A stretch of DNA of 64,000 bases from Bacteriovorax sp. (GTDB lineage: Bacteria > Bdellovibrionota > Bacteriovoracia > Bacteriovoracales > Bacteriovoracaceae), in NCBI GenBank assembly GCA_028710485.1, contig JAQTTZ010000005.1:27454-91453 (forward strand). The letters are read 5' to 3'. How positions within the stretch are numbered: position 1 is the first letter of the stretch; every line of letters starts with the position of its first letter. Below are positions 8,149 through 17,445 of the stretch, in pieces. The position numbers and the translations under genes were made by a program. Below the pieces are notes generated by a model that saw only the letters and a list, made by a program, of their open reading frames with translations, searched no databases and was not told the DNA's origin.

Positions 8149-8808
8149 CTAAAGAGCACCTTTTAGCGCCGGAAGAATTTCTTTAATGCCTGCAGCAATC
8201 ATTTCAATAGACATTGATAATAGAATCAGACCCATTATACGAGTCATGACATTCAGTCCTATTTGCCCTAGACGCTCACCAATATTTTCGGCGTAACTTA
8301 AAATAATTTTGATCAGTACTCCAATCAGAATCACCATGATAATAGCGACTACCCAGTGGGCGGTTGTCGTAAAGTTTTTAGCGTGAATGATGGACGTTGA
8401 AATAGCACCCGGCCCCGAGAGTAAGGGGATGGCCAAGGGAATAATTCCAATTTCTCTTTCAAAATCAAATGAGCGAATTTCTTCAGTATTAATTTTGGTC
8501 GTTGATTGATGGCCCGAAATCATACTGAAGGCCATGGTAAATAGAAGAAAGCCGCCACCAATAGTAAATGAGGCAACAGAGATGCCAAAAAAATTGAGAA
8601 GCAGCTGACCAAATAATAAACTAACTAAAATTGTAATGGTGCAAGCGGTTGCACAAGTATTAGTTACATTTTTGATATTGAGATTTTTATGATTTTTGGT
8701 GAAACCTAAGAAAACAGGAATCGCTCCCAGTGGATTGATAATTGAAATTAAAGTTATTGAAAATTTTACGACATCACTAAAAGCTTGATTCATTCTTATC
8801 ATTTCCAT
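8149..8808 (-). CDS. MarC family (UPF0056) integral membrane protein
   Basis: 219 residues with six hydrophobic segments. The sequence SIINPLGAIPVFLGFT near the N-terminus and ALPLLSGPGAIS-like segment (IPLAIPLLSGPGAISTSI) match MarC/YhgN proteins, whose transport substrate is not established. The ATG follows the murJ stop codon directly, so translation is probably coupled; two further in-frame ATGs within six codons leave the exact start open. Confidence 0.9.
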   Translation of the reverse strand: MEMIRMNQAFSDVVKFSITLISIINPLGAIPVFLGFTKNHKNLNIKNVTNTCATACTITILVSLLFGQLLLNFFGISVASFTIGGGFLLFTMAFSMISGHQSTTKINTEEIRSFDFEREIGIIPLAIPLLSGPGAISTSIIHAKNFTTTAHWVVAIIMVILIGVLIKIILSYAENIGERLGQIGLNVMTRIMGLILLSMSIEMIAAGIKEILPALKGAL

Positions 8809-10419
8809 TTATTTTCTCAGTCCTTTTAATTTAGATAGTACTTTGTCGATGGTTCTTTTTGATTCTTCAATTTTTAGAAAATATGAAGCTGTAAAATAGC
8901 TTACACCAAAAAAAGAAAATATGATTATTGCTGAAAATACAGGTTGCATATGAGTAAAGTGTTTTACCGCCAGACCAACTGCTGAAGCGATAATGGCACA
9001 TACCCATAAAGAAATTTGATAAGTAATTTTTAAACCAGTGTCGCCAATTTTTTTATTAAGTGCACGTCTAAGTAAATAAAACTCAACCCACCCTGATAGG
9101 CCAGCTGAAGCTGTAAGACCGGCAGTTCCAAAGCTTGCATCAAGGCCTAAAAGGCGAGGCAAGGGGAAGGCAAATAAATAACCTAGGGACGTGGTTAGAA
9201 AAACGCGGATAAAAGCAAACTTCAATGGAGTTTTGGTATCTTTAATCGAATAAAATGTTGATGAATAGAGCCGCCCCATTGTTGAAGCTAAGAGACCTAT
9301 TGTCGAGCCAATTAAAACCATCCATACATAATTTACATCATCGAGTTTAAATTTTCCCGACTGGAGAATGGCCGCAACCAAAATATTACCAAGAAAAATA
9401 AAAGCGCAAACTGAAGGAATAATAAAAAAAGCAATCTTTTTAAGACCGGCCTCAAGTCGTGATCGCAGATAAATATTAATTTCTTCAACAGTTCCTTTTA
9501 TAGAGGACATAGCAGGGAGTTCAGAGGCTGAGATACTCATGCCAAAAAGAGAAATGGGTAAAAGATAAAGGGTTTGGGCATAAGCAAGTGTGGAAACTGC
9601 TCCCATTGGAAGTAGACTTGCAAGCATGCTATCGATATAGGCAGAAAGTTGAATGACCCCGCGAGAAATAACCACCGGAAAAAAATTTCTGATAATAATT
9701 CTGACATTGGCAATTTTTGTATTGAGTGAAGGTTTAAAATATTTAAGTAATTTTAAGGCCGAGGGCATCTGAACGGCCAATTGCAAAAAGCTTCCTGCAA
9801 CCAAACCATAGGCTAATATTTCGGCGAGATTATATTGAGTATTGCCTGATCCAAAAATGAATAAGGTGACAATCATCGTTGCGTTCCAGACAACTGGAGC
9901 AACATACGAAAGAAAAAATTTACGATGACTATTAAGAATTCCTAGACACCAGGCACACATGACTAAAAGTCCAGTTCCTGGAAAAATAATCTGCACGATT
10001 TTGATTGTTAGTATTCTTTTTTCGTCCTTAAATCCAGGGGCCACTACATCAATGATAAATGGCGTCGCAATAATTCCCATCAAAACAATAAGCGAAATAA
10101 TAATAAACAAAAGACTTCCAATAATTGAAGCTACACGAGCTGCTTCAAGATGATTTTCCTGATTCTTTTTTTCATTATGACTATCGGCAATTAAATTGGC
10201 ATAGACTGGAATGAATGAAGCGGAAAGAACGCCTTCTCCAAAAAGGTTTTGTAAAAAATTAGGTATTTTTAGGGCGGCATTGAAAGCGTCCCCGGCATCT
10301 GAGTTACCAAAGTAATGGGCAAAAACTCGAACTCGAATTAAACCGGAAATACGGCTTAAAAATATTCCAAGACCTACTAGGAAGGCTCCACTTCTTTCAT
10401 TTTCTTTTTTTTGAGTCAT
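8809..10419 (-). CDS. murJ: Lipid II flippase MurJ (MviN)
   Basis: Flips lipid II across the inner membrane for peptidoglycan assembly. At 536 residues with about 14 hydrophobic helices it has the usual size. The N-terminus (FLSRISGLIRVRVFAHYFG) with the conserved arginines of the MOP-superfamily cavity, FGEGVLSASFIPVY, and the central Ser/Arg-rich loops are typical. It is directly upstream of marC. Confidence 0.95.
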   Translation of the reverse strand: MTQKKENERSGAFLVGLGIFLSRISGLIRVRVFAHYFGNSDAGDAFNAALKIPNFLQNLFGEGVLSASFIPVYANLIADSHNEKKNQENHLEAARVASIIGSLLFIIISLIVLMGIIATPFIIDVVAPGFKDEKRILTIKIVQIIFPGTGLLVMCAWCLGILNSHRKFFLSYVAPVVWNATMIVTLFIFGSGNTQYNLAEILAYGLVAGSFLQLAVQMPSALKLLKYFKPSLNTKIANVRIIIRNFFPVVISRGVIQLSAYIDSMLASLLPMGAVSTLAYAQTLYLLPISLFGMSISASELPAMSSIKGTVEEINIYLRSRLEAGLKKIAFFIIPSVCAFIFLGNILVAAILQSGKFKLDDVNYVWMVLIGSTIGLLASTMGRLYSSTFYSIKDTKTPLKFAFIRVFLTTSLGYLFAFPLPRLLGLDASFGTAGLTASAGLSGWVEFYLLRRALNKKIGDTGLKITYQISLWVCAIIASAVGLAVKHFTHMQPVFSAIIIFSFFGVSYFTASYFLKIEESKRTIDKVLSKLKGLRK

Positions 10420-10468
10420 ACCTAATTAAAGTCAGAATCACTTAAAAATTCAACAACTTTCTGATTAC

Positions 10469-11248
10469 TTAAAGATTAAGCACGAAAGCTGAGACTTTCA
10501 TTTTTAAGGCGATATTTTTTTGGTACTCAGGAATGGGCGCCACATTCCACCACCATTCTTTTATGGGGACTGGAAAAGAGAAGTTGATATAAGGAGTTTC
10601 ACTTTCTATAACTCGCCCTTGTTTATCTTGCAGAACAGTTTCAGTATCTGTGATCAAAATGACAGGACAGGAAAACTTTTGAAGATAGAGAAAATGATCG
10701 AAAGTTACTTGATTGGCAAAAAGATCGAGCTCTTCTGCAGACAGCTTCGGTCTTGCCTTCTTCTCTAAAAAATTCCTGAGATGATAGGAGAGTTGAGAAA
10801 GAATATTGGCCGAAATGACCAGATCATAGTTTTGGTCCAAAAATTGAGAAGGCATTTTATTAACCACTTTTCTGCTTTTTAATAATTCACTTTCGAGTTC
10901 CGTAATATCGGCTTCAATAAAATGCACATTTTTGTGCTGAGAGTATCGTTCTTTGGTAGATTTTAAATGAACCACATCGATCAGATCAACTTTTTCAAAT
11001 GACCTCGCTAATAGCTCGAGAGGAATTTCATGAAGGGGACCCGAACCCAAAACTAAAACAGAAGATTTTCCAGAGCACTTGTTCATATTTTCAGTTATAA
11101 AGTTTTTGCATAACGTTCTATGACTAAGCCAGTAAGATCGACAGCGTTTTTCTCTTTCAATTAAAGCGATTGATTCATAAAGATGGCCAAAGACCCGAGC
11201 TTCGCGGGTTTTATAAGAATTGAAATAGGCGATAAGTTCACATATCAA
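10469..11248 (-). CDS. SAM-dependent methyltransferase-like protein, function unknown
   Basis: 259 residues. A class I methyltransferase core begins at SSVLVLGSGPLHEIPLELL (motif I, about residue 65) with an acidic motif II (VDLIDVV), HFIEADITE and the motif IV-like NYDLVISANILSQL. No recognition of a specific substrate family. It lies about 50 bases downstream of murJ on the same strand, reading toward it being the end of that unit is not possible as murJ is downstream; it could be the first gene of a run into murJ-marC. Confidence 0.6.
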   Translation of the reverse strand: MICELIAYFNSYKTREARVFGHLYESIALIEREKRCRSYWLSHRTLCKNFITENMNKCSGKSSVLVLGSGPLHEIPLELLARSFEKVDLIDVVHLKSTKERYSQHKNVHFIEADITELESELLKSRKVVNKMPSQFLDQNYDLVISANILSQLSYHLRNFLEKKARPKLSAEELDLFANQVTFDHFLYLQKFSCPVILITDTETVLQDKQGRVIESETPYINFSFPVPIKEWWWNVAPIPEYQKNIALKMKVSAFVLNL

Positions 11249-11285
11249 AAAGACTCCCTTCTTTTTTGATTGTTATTGAAATTCA

Positions 11286-11546
11286 CTAAGCCACTTTTTT
11301 ACCCGATACTTTGAAATTGATATAATTGACGTAAGAGGGGATGCGGGCCTGAATTAAATCCCATAAAATTTTTTCATCGAATCCGTCTATCTTAGCACTT
11401 TTAACTAATTGTGAGATTTTTTGATCGAGAATTTCATAGTCTATCGTCAGTCGGTAGACGTGTTCGCTTTCAACCAGGGCCTCTTCAATTTCATCTTTGT
11501 ATTGAGCAATTAAAGTTTCTAGAAATCCTTCTTTGGTCATACTCAT
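11286..11546 (-). CDS. Small conserved-looking protein of unknown function
   Basis: 86 residues, acidic in its first half, predicted mostly helical, no signal peptide or cysteines. It sits between motB and the methyltransferase on the same strand, with AAAGGAAAT upstream of the ATG. I do not recognise a family. Spacing to motB (about 70 bases) allows co-transcription with the flagellar stator genes. Confidence 0.6.
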   Translation of the reverse strand: MSMTKEGFLETLIAQYKDEIEEALVESEHVYRLTIDYEILDQKISQLVKSAKIDGFDEKILWDLIQARIPSYVNYINFKVSGKKVA

Positions 11547-11619
11547 AAATTTCCTTTAAGCAAATATACTTATCTGAGTATTCTTGTCGGAAACTAGGAT
11601 CATAAACTTTAGTTAGAAA

Positions 11620-12384
11620 TTAAAGATTTTTATGGCGCAGAATAAATTCAACCCTGCGATTAACATTTATACCCTTGGATTCCTCTTCAGAAGAACTGAC
11701 GGTGCTTGATTCAGCAGAAGGTACCAGTTGATCAGGGCGCACTCTAAAGTCTTTGATGAGAGAATTACGAATGGACATGGCCCGTTTAAATGCGAGCTCC
11801 CAATTGGCCTGGTCAGTGTCGCCTTCGCCTTTTTCAGTATGGCCAATAATAGAGACACTTCCTTCGTAATTTTTAAATACGTCGGCAAGCTTCGCTAAAT
11901 ATTTTTTTCCTTCATAGGAAATTTCAGTAGAGCCAAATTGAAAAAGAATATTTCCAGGGATCGCAAATTTTAAATACTCTGCTGTGAAGTCTTCACTAAA
12001 AGCATTGCCATCAAAGAGTTCAGTGACAAGTTTACTTAATACTTTATGCTCTTGAAGAAAGACTGGTTTCGGACGAGCAGGTTCAGCGATTTCTTTTTCA
12101 TCGAATTGACCTTCCCCACCGCTTAAGACCGAGTTGTTTGAATTGGGAGTATTACCAGTTTTCCCAAGAGAGTCACTTCCACCTTTAAAAATTGTAACAG
12201 TGGTGAAATAATTGGCAATCGCTTTTTTAGTTTCTTCATCAGCACCCATTAGCCACATAACAAGGAAAAAACACATCATGGCGGTCATGAAGTCCGCAAA
12301 AGCAACTTTCCAAGCACCACCGTGAGCACCGGCGTGACCTTTATTAATTCTCTTGATGATTATGGGCGCTTTTTCATCGGCCAT
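11620..12384 (-). CDS. motB: Flagellar stator protein MotB
   Basis: 254 residues: a short basic N-terminus with the GAHGGAWKVAFADFMTAMM segment, one membrane helix containing the conserved proton-channel Asp (ADF), and a C-terminal OmpA-like peptidoglycan-binding domain (GHTEKGEGD through NRRVEFIL). ATG 12384 is chosen over TTG 12393 because a GAGGA site fits it. It follows motA by about 30 bases. Confidence 0.95.
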   Translation of the reverse strand: MADEKAPIIIKRINKGHAGAHGGAWKVAFADFMTAMMCFFLVMWLMGADEETKKAIANYFTTVTIFKGGSDSLGKTGNTPNSNNSVLSGGEGQFDEKEIAEPARPKPVFLQEHKVLSKLVTELFDGNAFSEDFTAEYLKFAIPGNILFQFGSTEISYEGKKYLAKLADVFKNYEGSVSIIGHTEKGEGDTDQANWELAFKRAMSIRNSLIKDFRVRPDQLVPSAESSTVSSSEEESKGINVNRRVEFILRHKNL

Positions 12385-12413
12385 TATGAACAATCCTCAT
12401 TATTTCGATAAAA

Positions 12414-13271
12414 TTATTTTTTACCCGCATTCGCTGTAGCTTCATCGACTTCTTTAAAAGTTGGTCTAAATTCAAGGGGGATTGAACGGCGACCAAATTC
12501 GGCACAAACTTTTGCGTTTACTCCTTTAGCATAAGCGAGAAGACAGATTTTTGCCGTATTAACAAATTTTGCCTCTTCCCCCATGATTGTTTCAATTTTA
12601 GCGACCATTGGTTGGATAAATCCATAGGCAATTAAAATCCCTAAAAGTGTACCAACCAGGGCCGAACCAACCGAGTGACCGATAACTTCTTTACCTTGAT
12701 CCAGTTTACCCATGGTGATAACAACCCCAAGAACGGCAGCAACGATCCCCAGACCTGGGAAAGCGTCCCCTGTGCGATTGAGAGTCGCAACCAGGTGATG
12801 GTCGGCTTCATGAACAGCATCTAAATCGGAATTCATTAGATCTTCGAGATCATATGGAGAGAGTGAAGAAGCAATCTGAACTTTTAAAGTGTCACAGATA
12901 AATTCGATAGCATGATGATTATGTAAAACGGCCGGGTAGCGTTTGAAAATTTCTGATGTTTCAGGATTTTCAACATGAGGTTCGATCGATATAGGATTGG
13001 CCGATGCCATCTTTATTAATTCAAACATACATTGAATCATTTCAATATAAGATTTCTTGCTGACTCCACTTCCTTTTAAAAGTTGCAATATTCGTTGAAC
13101 GATTTCTTTGAACATGTGCGGGCTCCCGCATATGATCAGTGTTCCAAGTGCAGATCCGCCAATGATGAGTAGTTCAAGTGGCTGAACTAAAGCGGCAATA
13201 TTACCACCTTCAAGTACAAATCCCATGATCACACAGATAAGAATAAAAACACCACCAACAATTGACATCAT
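12414..13271 (-). CDS. motA: Flagellar stator protein MotA
   Basis: 285 residues with four membrane helices; the GLGIVAAVLGVVITMG and GSALVGTLLGILIAYG segments are the conserved helices 3 and 4 of MotA, and the long cytoplasmic loop between helices 2 and 3 is present. Forms the proton-conducting stator with MotB. Start ATG 13271, eight bases after GGAGG. Ends with KK-rich tail. Confidence 0.96.
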   Translation of the reverse strand: MMSIVGGVFILICVIMGFVLEGGNIAALVQPLELLIIGGSALGTLIICGSPHMFKEIVQRILQLLKGSGVSKKSYIEMIQCMFELIKMASANPISIEPHVENPETSEIFKRYPAVLHNHHAIEFICDTLKVQIASSLSPYDLEDLMNSDLDAVHEADHHLVATLNRTGDAFPGLGIVAAVLGVVITMGKLDQGKEVIGHSVGSALVGTLLGILIAYGFIQPMVAKIETIMGEEAKFVNTAKICLLAYAKGVNAKVCAEFGRRSIPLEFRPTFKEVDEATANAGKK

Positions 13272-13298
13272 AAAACATTCCTCCAAAGAATTACCTAC

Positions 13299-13326
13299 TT
13301 ATCGGAGGTGAAAAGTTAAAGCTTTA
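13299..13326 (-). promoter_or_regulatory. Sigma-28 (FliA)-like promoter of motAB
   Basis: On the minus strand TAAAGCTT (13326-13319) and TCCGATAA (13306-13299) are separated by 12 bases. The flagellar consensus is TAAAGTTT, 11 bases, GCCGATAA, so the match is close with a spacer one base longer. It would give a leader of about 20 nt holding the GGAGG site. Confidence 0.6.
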
Positions 13327-13451
13327 AAATAAGAACAAGGGTTTACCATTTCGGATGAAAGTGAAAAAGCATGAGTGATCGACTCGGTCATTAAAACGAG
13401 GAAAAGCTATTCTGGTGGACTTTTAGGTAATTCAAAACAAAAATATTTCTT

Positions 13452-14228
13452 ATGAAATCAAAATTATCATTTTCGCGGCGGCTTCAGAACTTTCCTTTAA
13501 TAGGCGCATTTTTCGCTCAGATAATTAGTTTGATTTTGATAAAAATTGGTATTCAAACCTTCCACTATCATTTGCCAATAGTCGCGTTTGCTTTTTTTCA
13601 AGCAATGCTTTCAACAATTATTACGCAGGCAATTTTTAAATTACCAAAATGGTTTTTTATTATTTCATTTTTATTTCCCATTTTTTTGATTTTGGGCCCT
13701 CAGTATTTTCAGATTTCTCGCGGGATTTATGGGGCCCTCTTTTTATTATTGGCCCTTACTTTTTCACACACTTTAAAAGAGCGTGTGCCACTTTATTTAA
13801 CAAATCAAAAAACTCATGATGCATTAAAAAAAATTGTAGATGATACCAGTGCAAAAGCTTTTCTCGATTTAGGATCGGGATTAGGCGGAGTGGTCCGAGC
13901 AATTGCTGAGAAAAAGGTGACTTCTGTGGGAGTTGAAACAGCACCTCTTTTATGGGTCCTTTCATCGCTTGCCTCCATTTTAACTTTTAAAGGAAATATT
14001 TTGCGTCAAAATATTTGGAATACTAAACTTCATGAATATGATGTGGTTTATGCTTTTTTATCGCCGGCCATCATGAGCAAGTTATTCTATAAAGTGAAAA
14101 CAGAAATGAAAGCTGGCAGTTTATTTGTTTCAAACAGTTTTGAAGTTGTAGGGACCGAGCCCGATGAGATCTGGCAATTAGACGATGTCAGACAAACGGT
14201 GCTTTATTTTTATCGAATAAAAAAATAG
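13452..14228 (+). CDS. Membrane-anchored class I methyltransferase
   Basis: 258 residues. The first ~110 are hydrophobic with about four membrane helices; the second half is a compact SAM-binding fold with motif I FLDLGSGLGGVVRAIA and an acidic motif II ending GVETAPL, followed by VVYAFLSPAIMSKL. No cysteine motif or known substrate signature. The fusion of a four-helix membrane module to a short methyltransferase suggests a membrane-embedded or lipid-like substrate; this is inference. Divergent from motA, convergent with the next gene. Confidence 0.7.
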   Translation: MKSKLSFSRRLQNFPLIGAFFAQIISLILIKIGIQTFHYHLPIVAFAFFQAMLSTIITQAIFKLPKWFFIISFLFPIFLILGPQYFQISRGIYGALFLLLALTFSHTLKERVPLYLTNQKTHDALKKIVDDTSAKAFLDLGSGLGGVVRAIAEKKVTSVGVETAPLLWVLSSLASILTFKGNILRQNIWNTKLHEYDVVYAFLSPAIMSKLFYKVKTEMKAGSLFVSNSFEVVGTEPDEIWQLDDVRQTVLYFYRIKK

Positions 14229-14247
14229 TTTAGTAAGCTCTTGGTTT

Positions 14248-14868
14248 CTAATCCTCAATCCACTCCACGTCGTCATGGATAGTCACTCCTGAGACAGTGC
14301 GTTCTTTTTCTTTTTTAATAAAAGGAAAATTTACCTGTGTTGTACCCTCAAAAGTTTCTTCGAAGGCGATTGTGATGGTTCGAGGGGCACTTTCCATCAG
14401 AGTTTTTAAGTATTGCCCATTTTTTATTGTGTCTGGAAATGAAGTTTCATCAACTTCTTCCCTTTCAATTTCCATCATAGGGCGTGAGGAAGTATTTTTA
14501 ACGACTAACGCCGCCTGGATTTTGTCCCTTGGAATTTCACTGGTCATATTCCATGATCCCATATGGAAATAGTCTAAATAGAAAACCGATTTTTCATATT
14601 TTAATTTTCTTGGGATCAAAAGAGACTGCATAAATTTTCTAGTAGAGGGATCCTTGGCCTTTTTTGCCAATTTTTCAGCCAAATGGCCGTCTTCTACCCG
14701 AATAATATAGGCACCAGGGTTTTTAGTGGACTGAAATAAGAGGTATTGAAACCCTATGCTAAAGAGAGTGAAGAGTTTTTGCTGAGGAAGATGGACATGG
14801 ACTGCATCTGTTTCGATGAGAGTTTTGACACCTTCGTAAAGATCCTGTTTGCTCAGATCGTTGCTCAT
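14248..14868 (-). CDS. Hypothetical cytoplasmic protein
   Basis: 206 residues, no signal peptide or membrane segment. Alternating hydrophobic pattern in VFYLDYFHMGSWNMTSEIPRDK and KIQAALVVKNTSSR suggests beta strands, and the general outline (regulatory-protein size, Arg-rich LLIPRKLKYEK) would be compatible with a PilZ-like fold, but the defining RxxxR and D/NxSxxG motifs are not present. Function not recognised. Confidence 0.6.
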   Translation of the reverse strand: MSNDLSKQDLYEGVKTLIETDAVHVHLPQQKLFTLFSIGFQYLLFQSTKNPGAYIIRVEDGHLAEKLAKKAKDPSTRKFMQSLLIPRKLKYEKSVFYLDYFHMGSWNMTSEIPRDKIQAALVVKNTSSRPMMEIEREEVDETSFPDTIKNGQYLKTLMESAPRTITIAFEETFEGTTQVNFPFIKKEKERTVSGVTIHDDVEWIED

Positions 14869-15024
14869 AGAAAGTATTACCTTTTTAGAAAAATTAATGT
14901 TGTCGGCCTTTTGTCCAAAATTCGGACGAGAAAAAATTTTTAGTAAGTTTTGATGGTCTTGTCAATTTGTTTGTAATGCTTTGAGTTCATAATTAGGCCG
15001 ATAGTTTTCTTAATTTTTCTGGGG

Positions 15025-15067
15025 TAGGTAATGCGTTCTTCATTGACTCATCTCTCTAAATTACCTA
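15025..15067. repeat. Inverted repeat spanning the fusA promoter
   Basis: Perfect 8-bp arms TAGGTAAT (15025-15032) and ATTACCTA (15060-15067) separated by 27 bases. The right arm overlaps the first two bases of the predicted -10 and the left arm lies ten bases upstream of the -35. Possible operator. Confidence 0.5.
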
Positions 15068-15071
15068 TGAT
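15043..15071 (+). promoter_or_regulatory. Sigma-70 promoter of fusA
   Basis: TTGACT (15043-15048), 17-base spacer, TATGAT (15066-15071). Predicted leader about 85 nt, AT-rich, ending in a GGAG site before ATG 15164. The 295-base gap 14869-15163 holds nothing else I can name. Confidence 0.7.
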
Positions 15072-15163
15072 CCGAGCTTAAAAACAATTTTTTAAAAGAC
15101 TATTTTAAATAAATTTTACGTAAATTTTTATAACCATTCTTGGTTTAATTTTGGAGAATAATT

Positions 15164-17323
15164 ATGAAACTAATGGCAAGAACCAGAAACATTGGGATCT
15201 CTGCGCACATCGACTCAGGAAAGACGACTCTTACAGAGCGTATCCTTTTTTACTGTGACAAGATTCACAAGATTGAAGACGTTCGCGGTGGTGGTGCTGG
15301 GGCAACTATGGACCACATGGAACTTGAAAAAGAAAAAGGGATCACGATCACGTCAGCAGCTACAACTGTTTACTGGAAAGGGATTGCGGAAAAAGGAATT
15401 ACATACGCAGACGGTGTAGATAAAGAATGCCGAATCAATATTATCGATACTCCGGGCCACGTTGACTTTACAGTTGAAGTTGAGCGCTCACTTCGCGTTC
15501 TAGACGGAGCGATTCTTGTTCTTTGTTCTGTTGCTGGTGTTCAGTCTCAATCAATTACTGTTGACCGTCAGATGAAACGTTACTCTGTTCCTCGTATGGC
15601 CTTCTTAAATAAGATGGACCGTATGGGAGCTAATCCTCATAAAGGTGTTGCTGCTCTAAGAGAAAAACTTTACCACAATGCAGTTCTTATGCAGCTTCCA
15701 ATTGGAGCTGAAGAAAATTTCATTGGGGTTGTCGATCTAATTACAAGAGAAGCTTACTATTTTGACGGGGAAAACGGAGAGAAAGTTAGGGCCGAAGCAA
15801 TTCCAGCAGGAATGGAAGCTGAGGTAGAAGAGTACAGAGAAAAACTTCTTGATGCTGCTTCAAACTTTGACGATGCAATGGTTGAGAAAATTCTTGAAGG
15901 CGGAGATATTTCTGAAGAAGAAATCCACAATGCTATTAAAATTGGTACACAGTCTTTAAAGTTAACGCCAGTTTTCATGGGATCAGCTTTTAAGAACAAA
16001 GGGGTTCAACTTCTTCTTAACGCTGTGTCAAGATATTTGCCATCTCCACTTGTTTGTAAAAAACCAATCGCTATCGATAACGATACAAAAGAAAAAATTG
16101 AACTTATTCCAGATGGGAGTAAGCCACTTGTTTGTATGGCGTTCAAGATTACTGACGAGCAATTCGGACAGTTAACTTATACTCGTATTTACCAAGGGAC
16201 TTTAAATAAAGGTGACACGATCACTAACACACGTACTAAGAAAAGAGTGCGAGTAGGTCGTCTTGTTCGTATGAATGCGAACGCTCGTGAAAACATCGAG
16301 ACAGTAGGACCTGGTGACATCATTGCAATCATCGGTATCGACTGTGCTTCAGGGGATACTTTTGTTGGTGACGAGAAGCTAGATCATATTTCTTGCGAAG
16401 GGATGCATATTGCAGCAGCTGTTATCGAATTATCGATTTCAGTTAAAGATAAAGATCAACAAACTCGTCTTTCAAAAGGTCTTCAAAGATTCATGAAAGA
16501 AGATCCAACTTTCCATGTTTTTACAGATGAAGAATCTGCTGAAACTCGTATTGCTGGTATGGGGGAGCTTCACTTAGAGATTTACGTAGAAAGATTAAAA
16601 CGTGAATACAACTGTGATGTTCAAGTTGGTGCACCTCAAGTTAACTACCGTGAAACTATCAGAACTGAAGCTAAGTTTGACTACCTTCATAAGAAGCAAA
16701 CTGGTGGATCTGGTCAATTCGGACAAGTTGTTGGGATGATCAAGCCATTATTAGAAGAAAATAAAGAAGACGAAAAACAGGTCTTTAAATTCTATAACGA
16801 AATTAAAGGGGGATCTATCCCTAACGAATTTATTGCTTCATGTGAAAAAGGATTCAACGACGTTATGGACAAAGGTCCACTCGGAGCATTCCCTTTAATC
16901 AACGTTGAAGTTTATCTTCAAGATGGTCGTTACCATGATGTCGATTCATCTGACTTGGCGTTCAGAATTGCTTCAAGAATGGCAATGAGACAAGCGGTTA
17001 AAGCTGCATCTCCCGTTATCCTTGAGCCAATCATGAAAGTAGAAGTTGAAACTCCAGATGAATATCAAGGGGGCGTAATTGGTGACCTTTCTTCTAGAAG
17101 AGGGATCATTCAAGCTTCTGAATCAAATGATACTGGAGAAGTTACAATCAACGCTCTGATCCCGTTATCAGAAATGTTTGGTTACTCTACTGTTCTTCGT
17201 TCGATGTCAGCTGGTAAAGCGTCGTACACAATGGAATTCGCAAAATATGCTGAATGTCCAAATAACGTAGCTGAAAAAGTTATTGCAGAAAGAAAAGATA
17301 AGCTAGCTGCTCAAGCAGAATAG
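15164..17323 (+). CDS. fusA: Elongation factor G, mitochondrial-like (spdEFG1-type)
   Basis: GTPase that drives ribosome translocation. 719 residues, slightly longer than E. coli EF-G. G1 is AHIDSGKT at residues 14-21 (Ser in place of the usual bacterial Ala), switch I reads [20 protein letters not shown]3 DTPGHVDF and G4 NKMDRMG. The SGKT and MELE versions are typical of mitochondrial EFG1 and the bacterial spdEFG1 subfamily rather than of canonical EF-G. Domains II-V are complete to a normal C-terminus. It stands alone, away from rpsL-rpsG-tuf, with its own promoter and terminator. Confidence 0.95.
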   Translation: MKLMARTRNIGISAHIDSGKTTLTERILFYCDKIHKIEDVRGGGAGATMDHMELEKEKGITITSAATTVYWKGIAEKGITYADGVDKECRINIIDTPGHVDFTVEVERSLRVLDGAILVLCSVAGVQSQSITVDRQMKRYSVPRMAFLNKMDRMGANPHKGVAALREKLYHNAVLMQLPIGAEENFIGVVDLITREAYYFDGENGEKVRAEAIPAGMEAEVEEYREKLLDAASNFDDAMVEKILEGGDISEEEIHNAIKIGTQSLKLTPVFMGSAFKNKGVQLLLNAVSRYLPSPLVCKKPIAIDNDTKEKIELIPDGSKPLVCMAFKITDEQFGQLTYTRIYQGTLNKGDTITNTRTKKRVRVGRLVRMNANARENIETVGPGDIIAIIGIDCASGDTFVGDEKLDHISCEGMHIAAAVIELSISVKDKDQQTRLSKGLQRFMKEDPTFHVFTDEESAETRIAGMGELHLEIYVERLKREYNCDVQVGAPQVNYRETIRTEAKFDYLHKKQTGGSGQFGQVVGMIKPLLEENKEDEKQVFKFYNEIKGGSIPNEFIASCEKGFNDVMDKGPLGAFPLINVEVYLQDGRYHDVDSSDLAFRIASRMAMRQAVKAASPVILEPIMKVEVETPDEYQGGVIGDLSSRRGIIQASESNDTGEVTINALIPLSEMFGYSTVLRSMSAGKASYTMEFAKYAECPNNVAEKVIAERKDKLAAQAE

Positions 17324-17331
17324 TTTTAAAG

Positions 17332-17358
17332 GCCTCCCCTTGCGGGAGGCTTTTTTTT
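17332..17358 (+). terminator. Intrinsic terminator of fusA
   Basis: GCCTCCC (17332-17338), five-base loop, GGGAGGC (17344-17350), then eight T. Strong canonical structure nine bases after the stop. Confidence 0.93.
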
Positions 17359-17445
17359 GTCTTATTTTGTCCTGTCCTTTAGGCCCCACCTTTTTTTATT
17401 GAGAAGACATGATAGAATGACCTAATACTTCTAGTAGAGGGGCTT

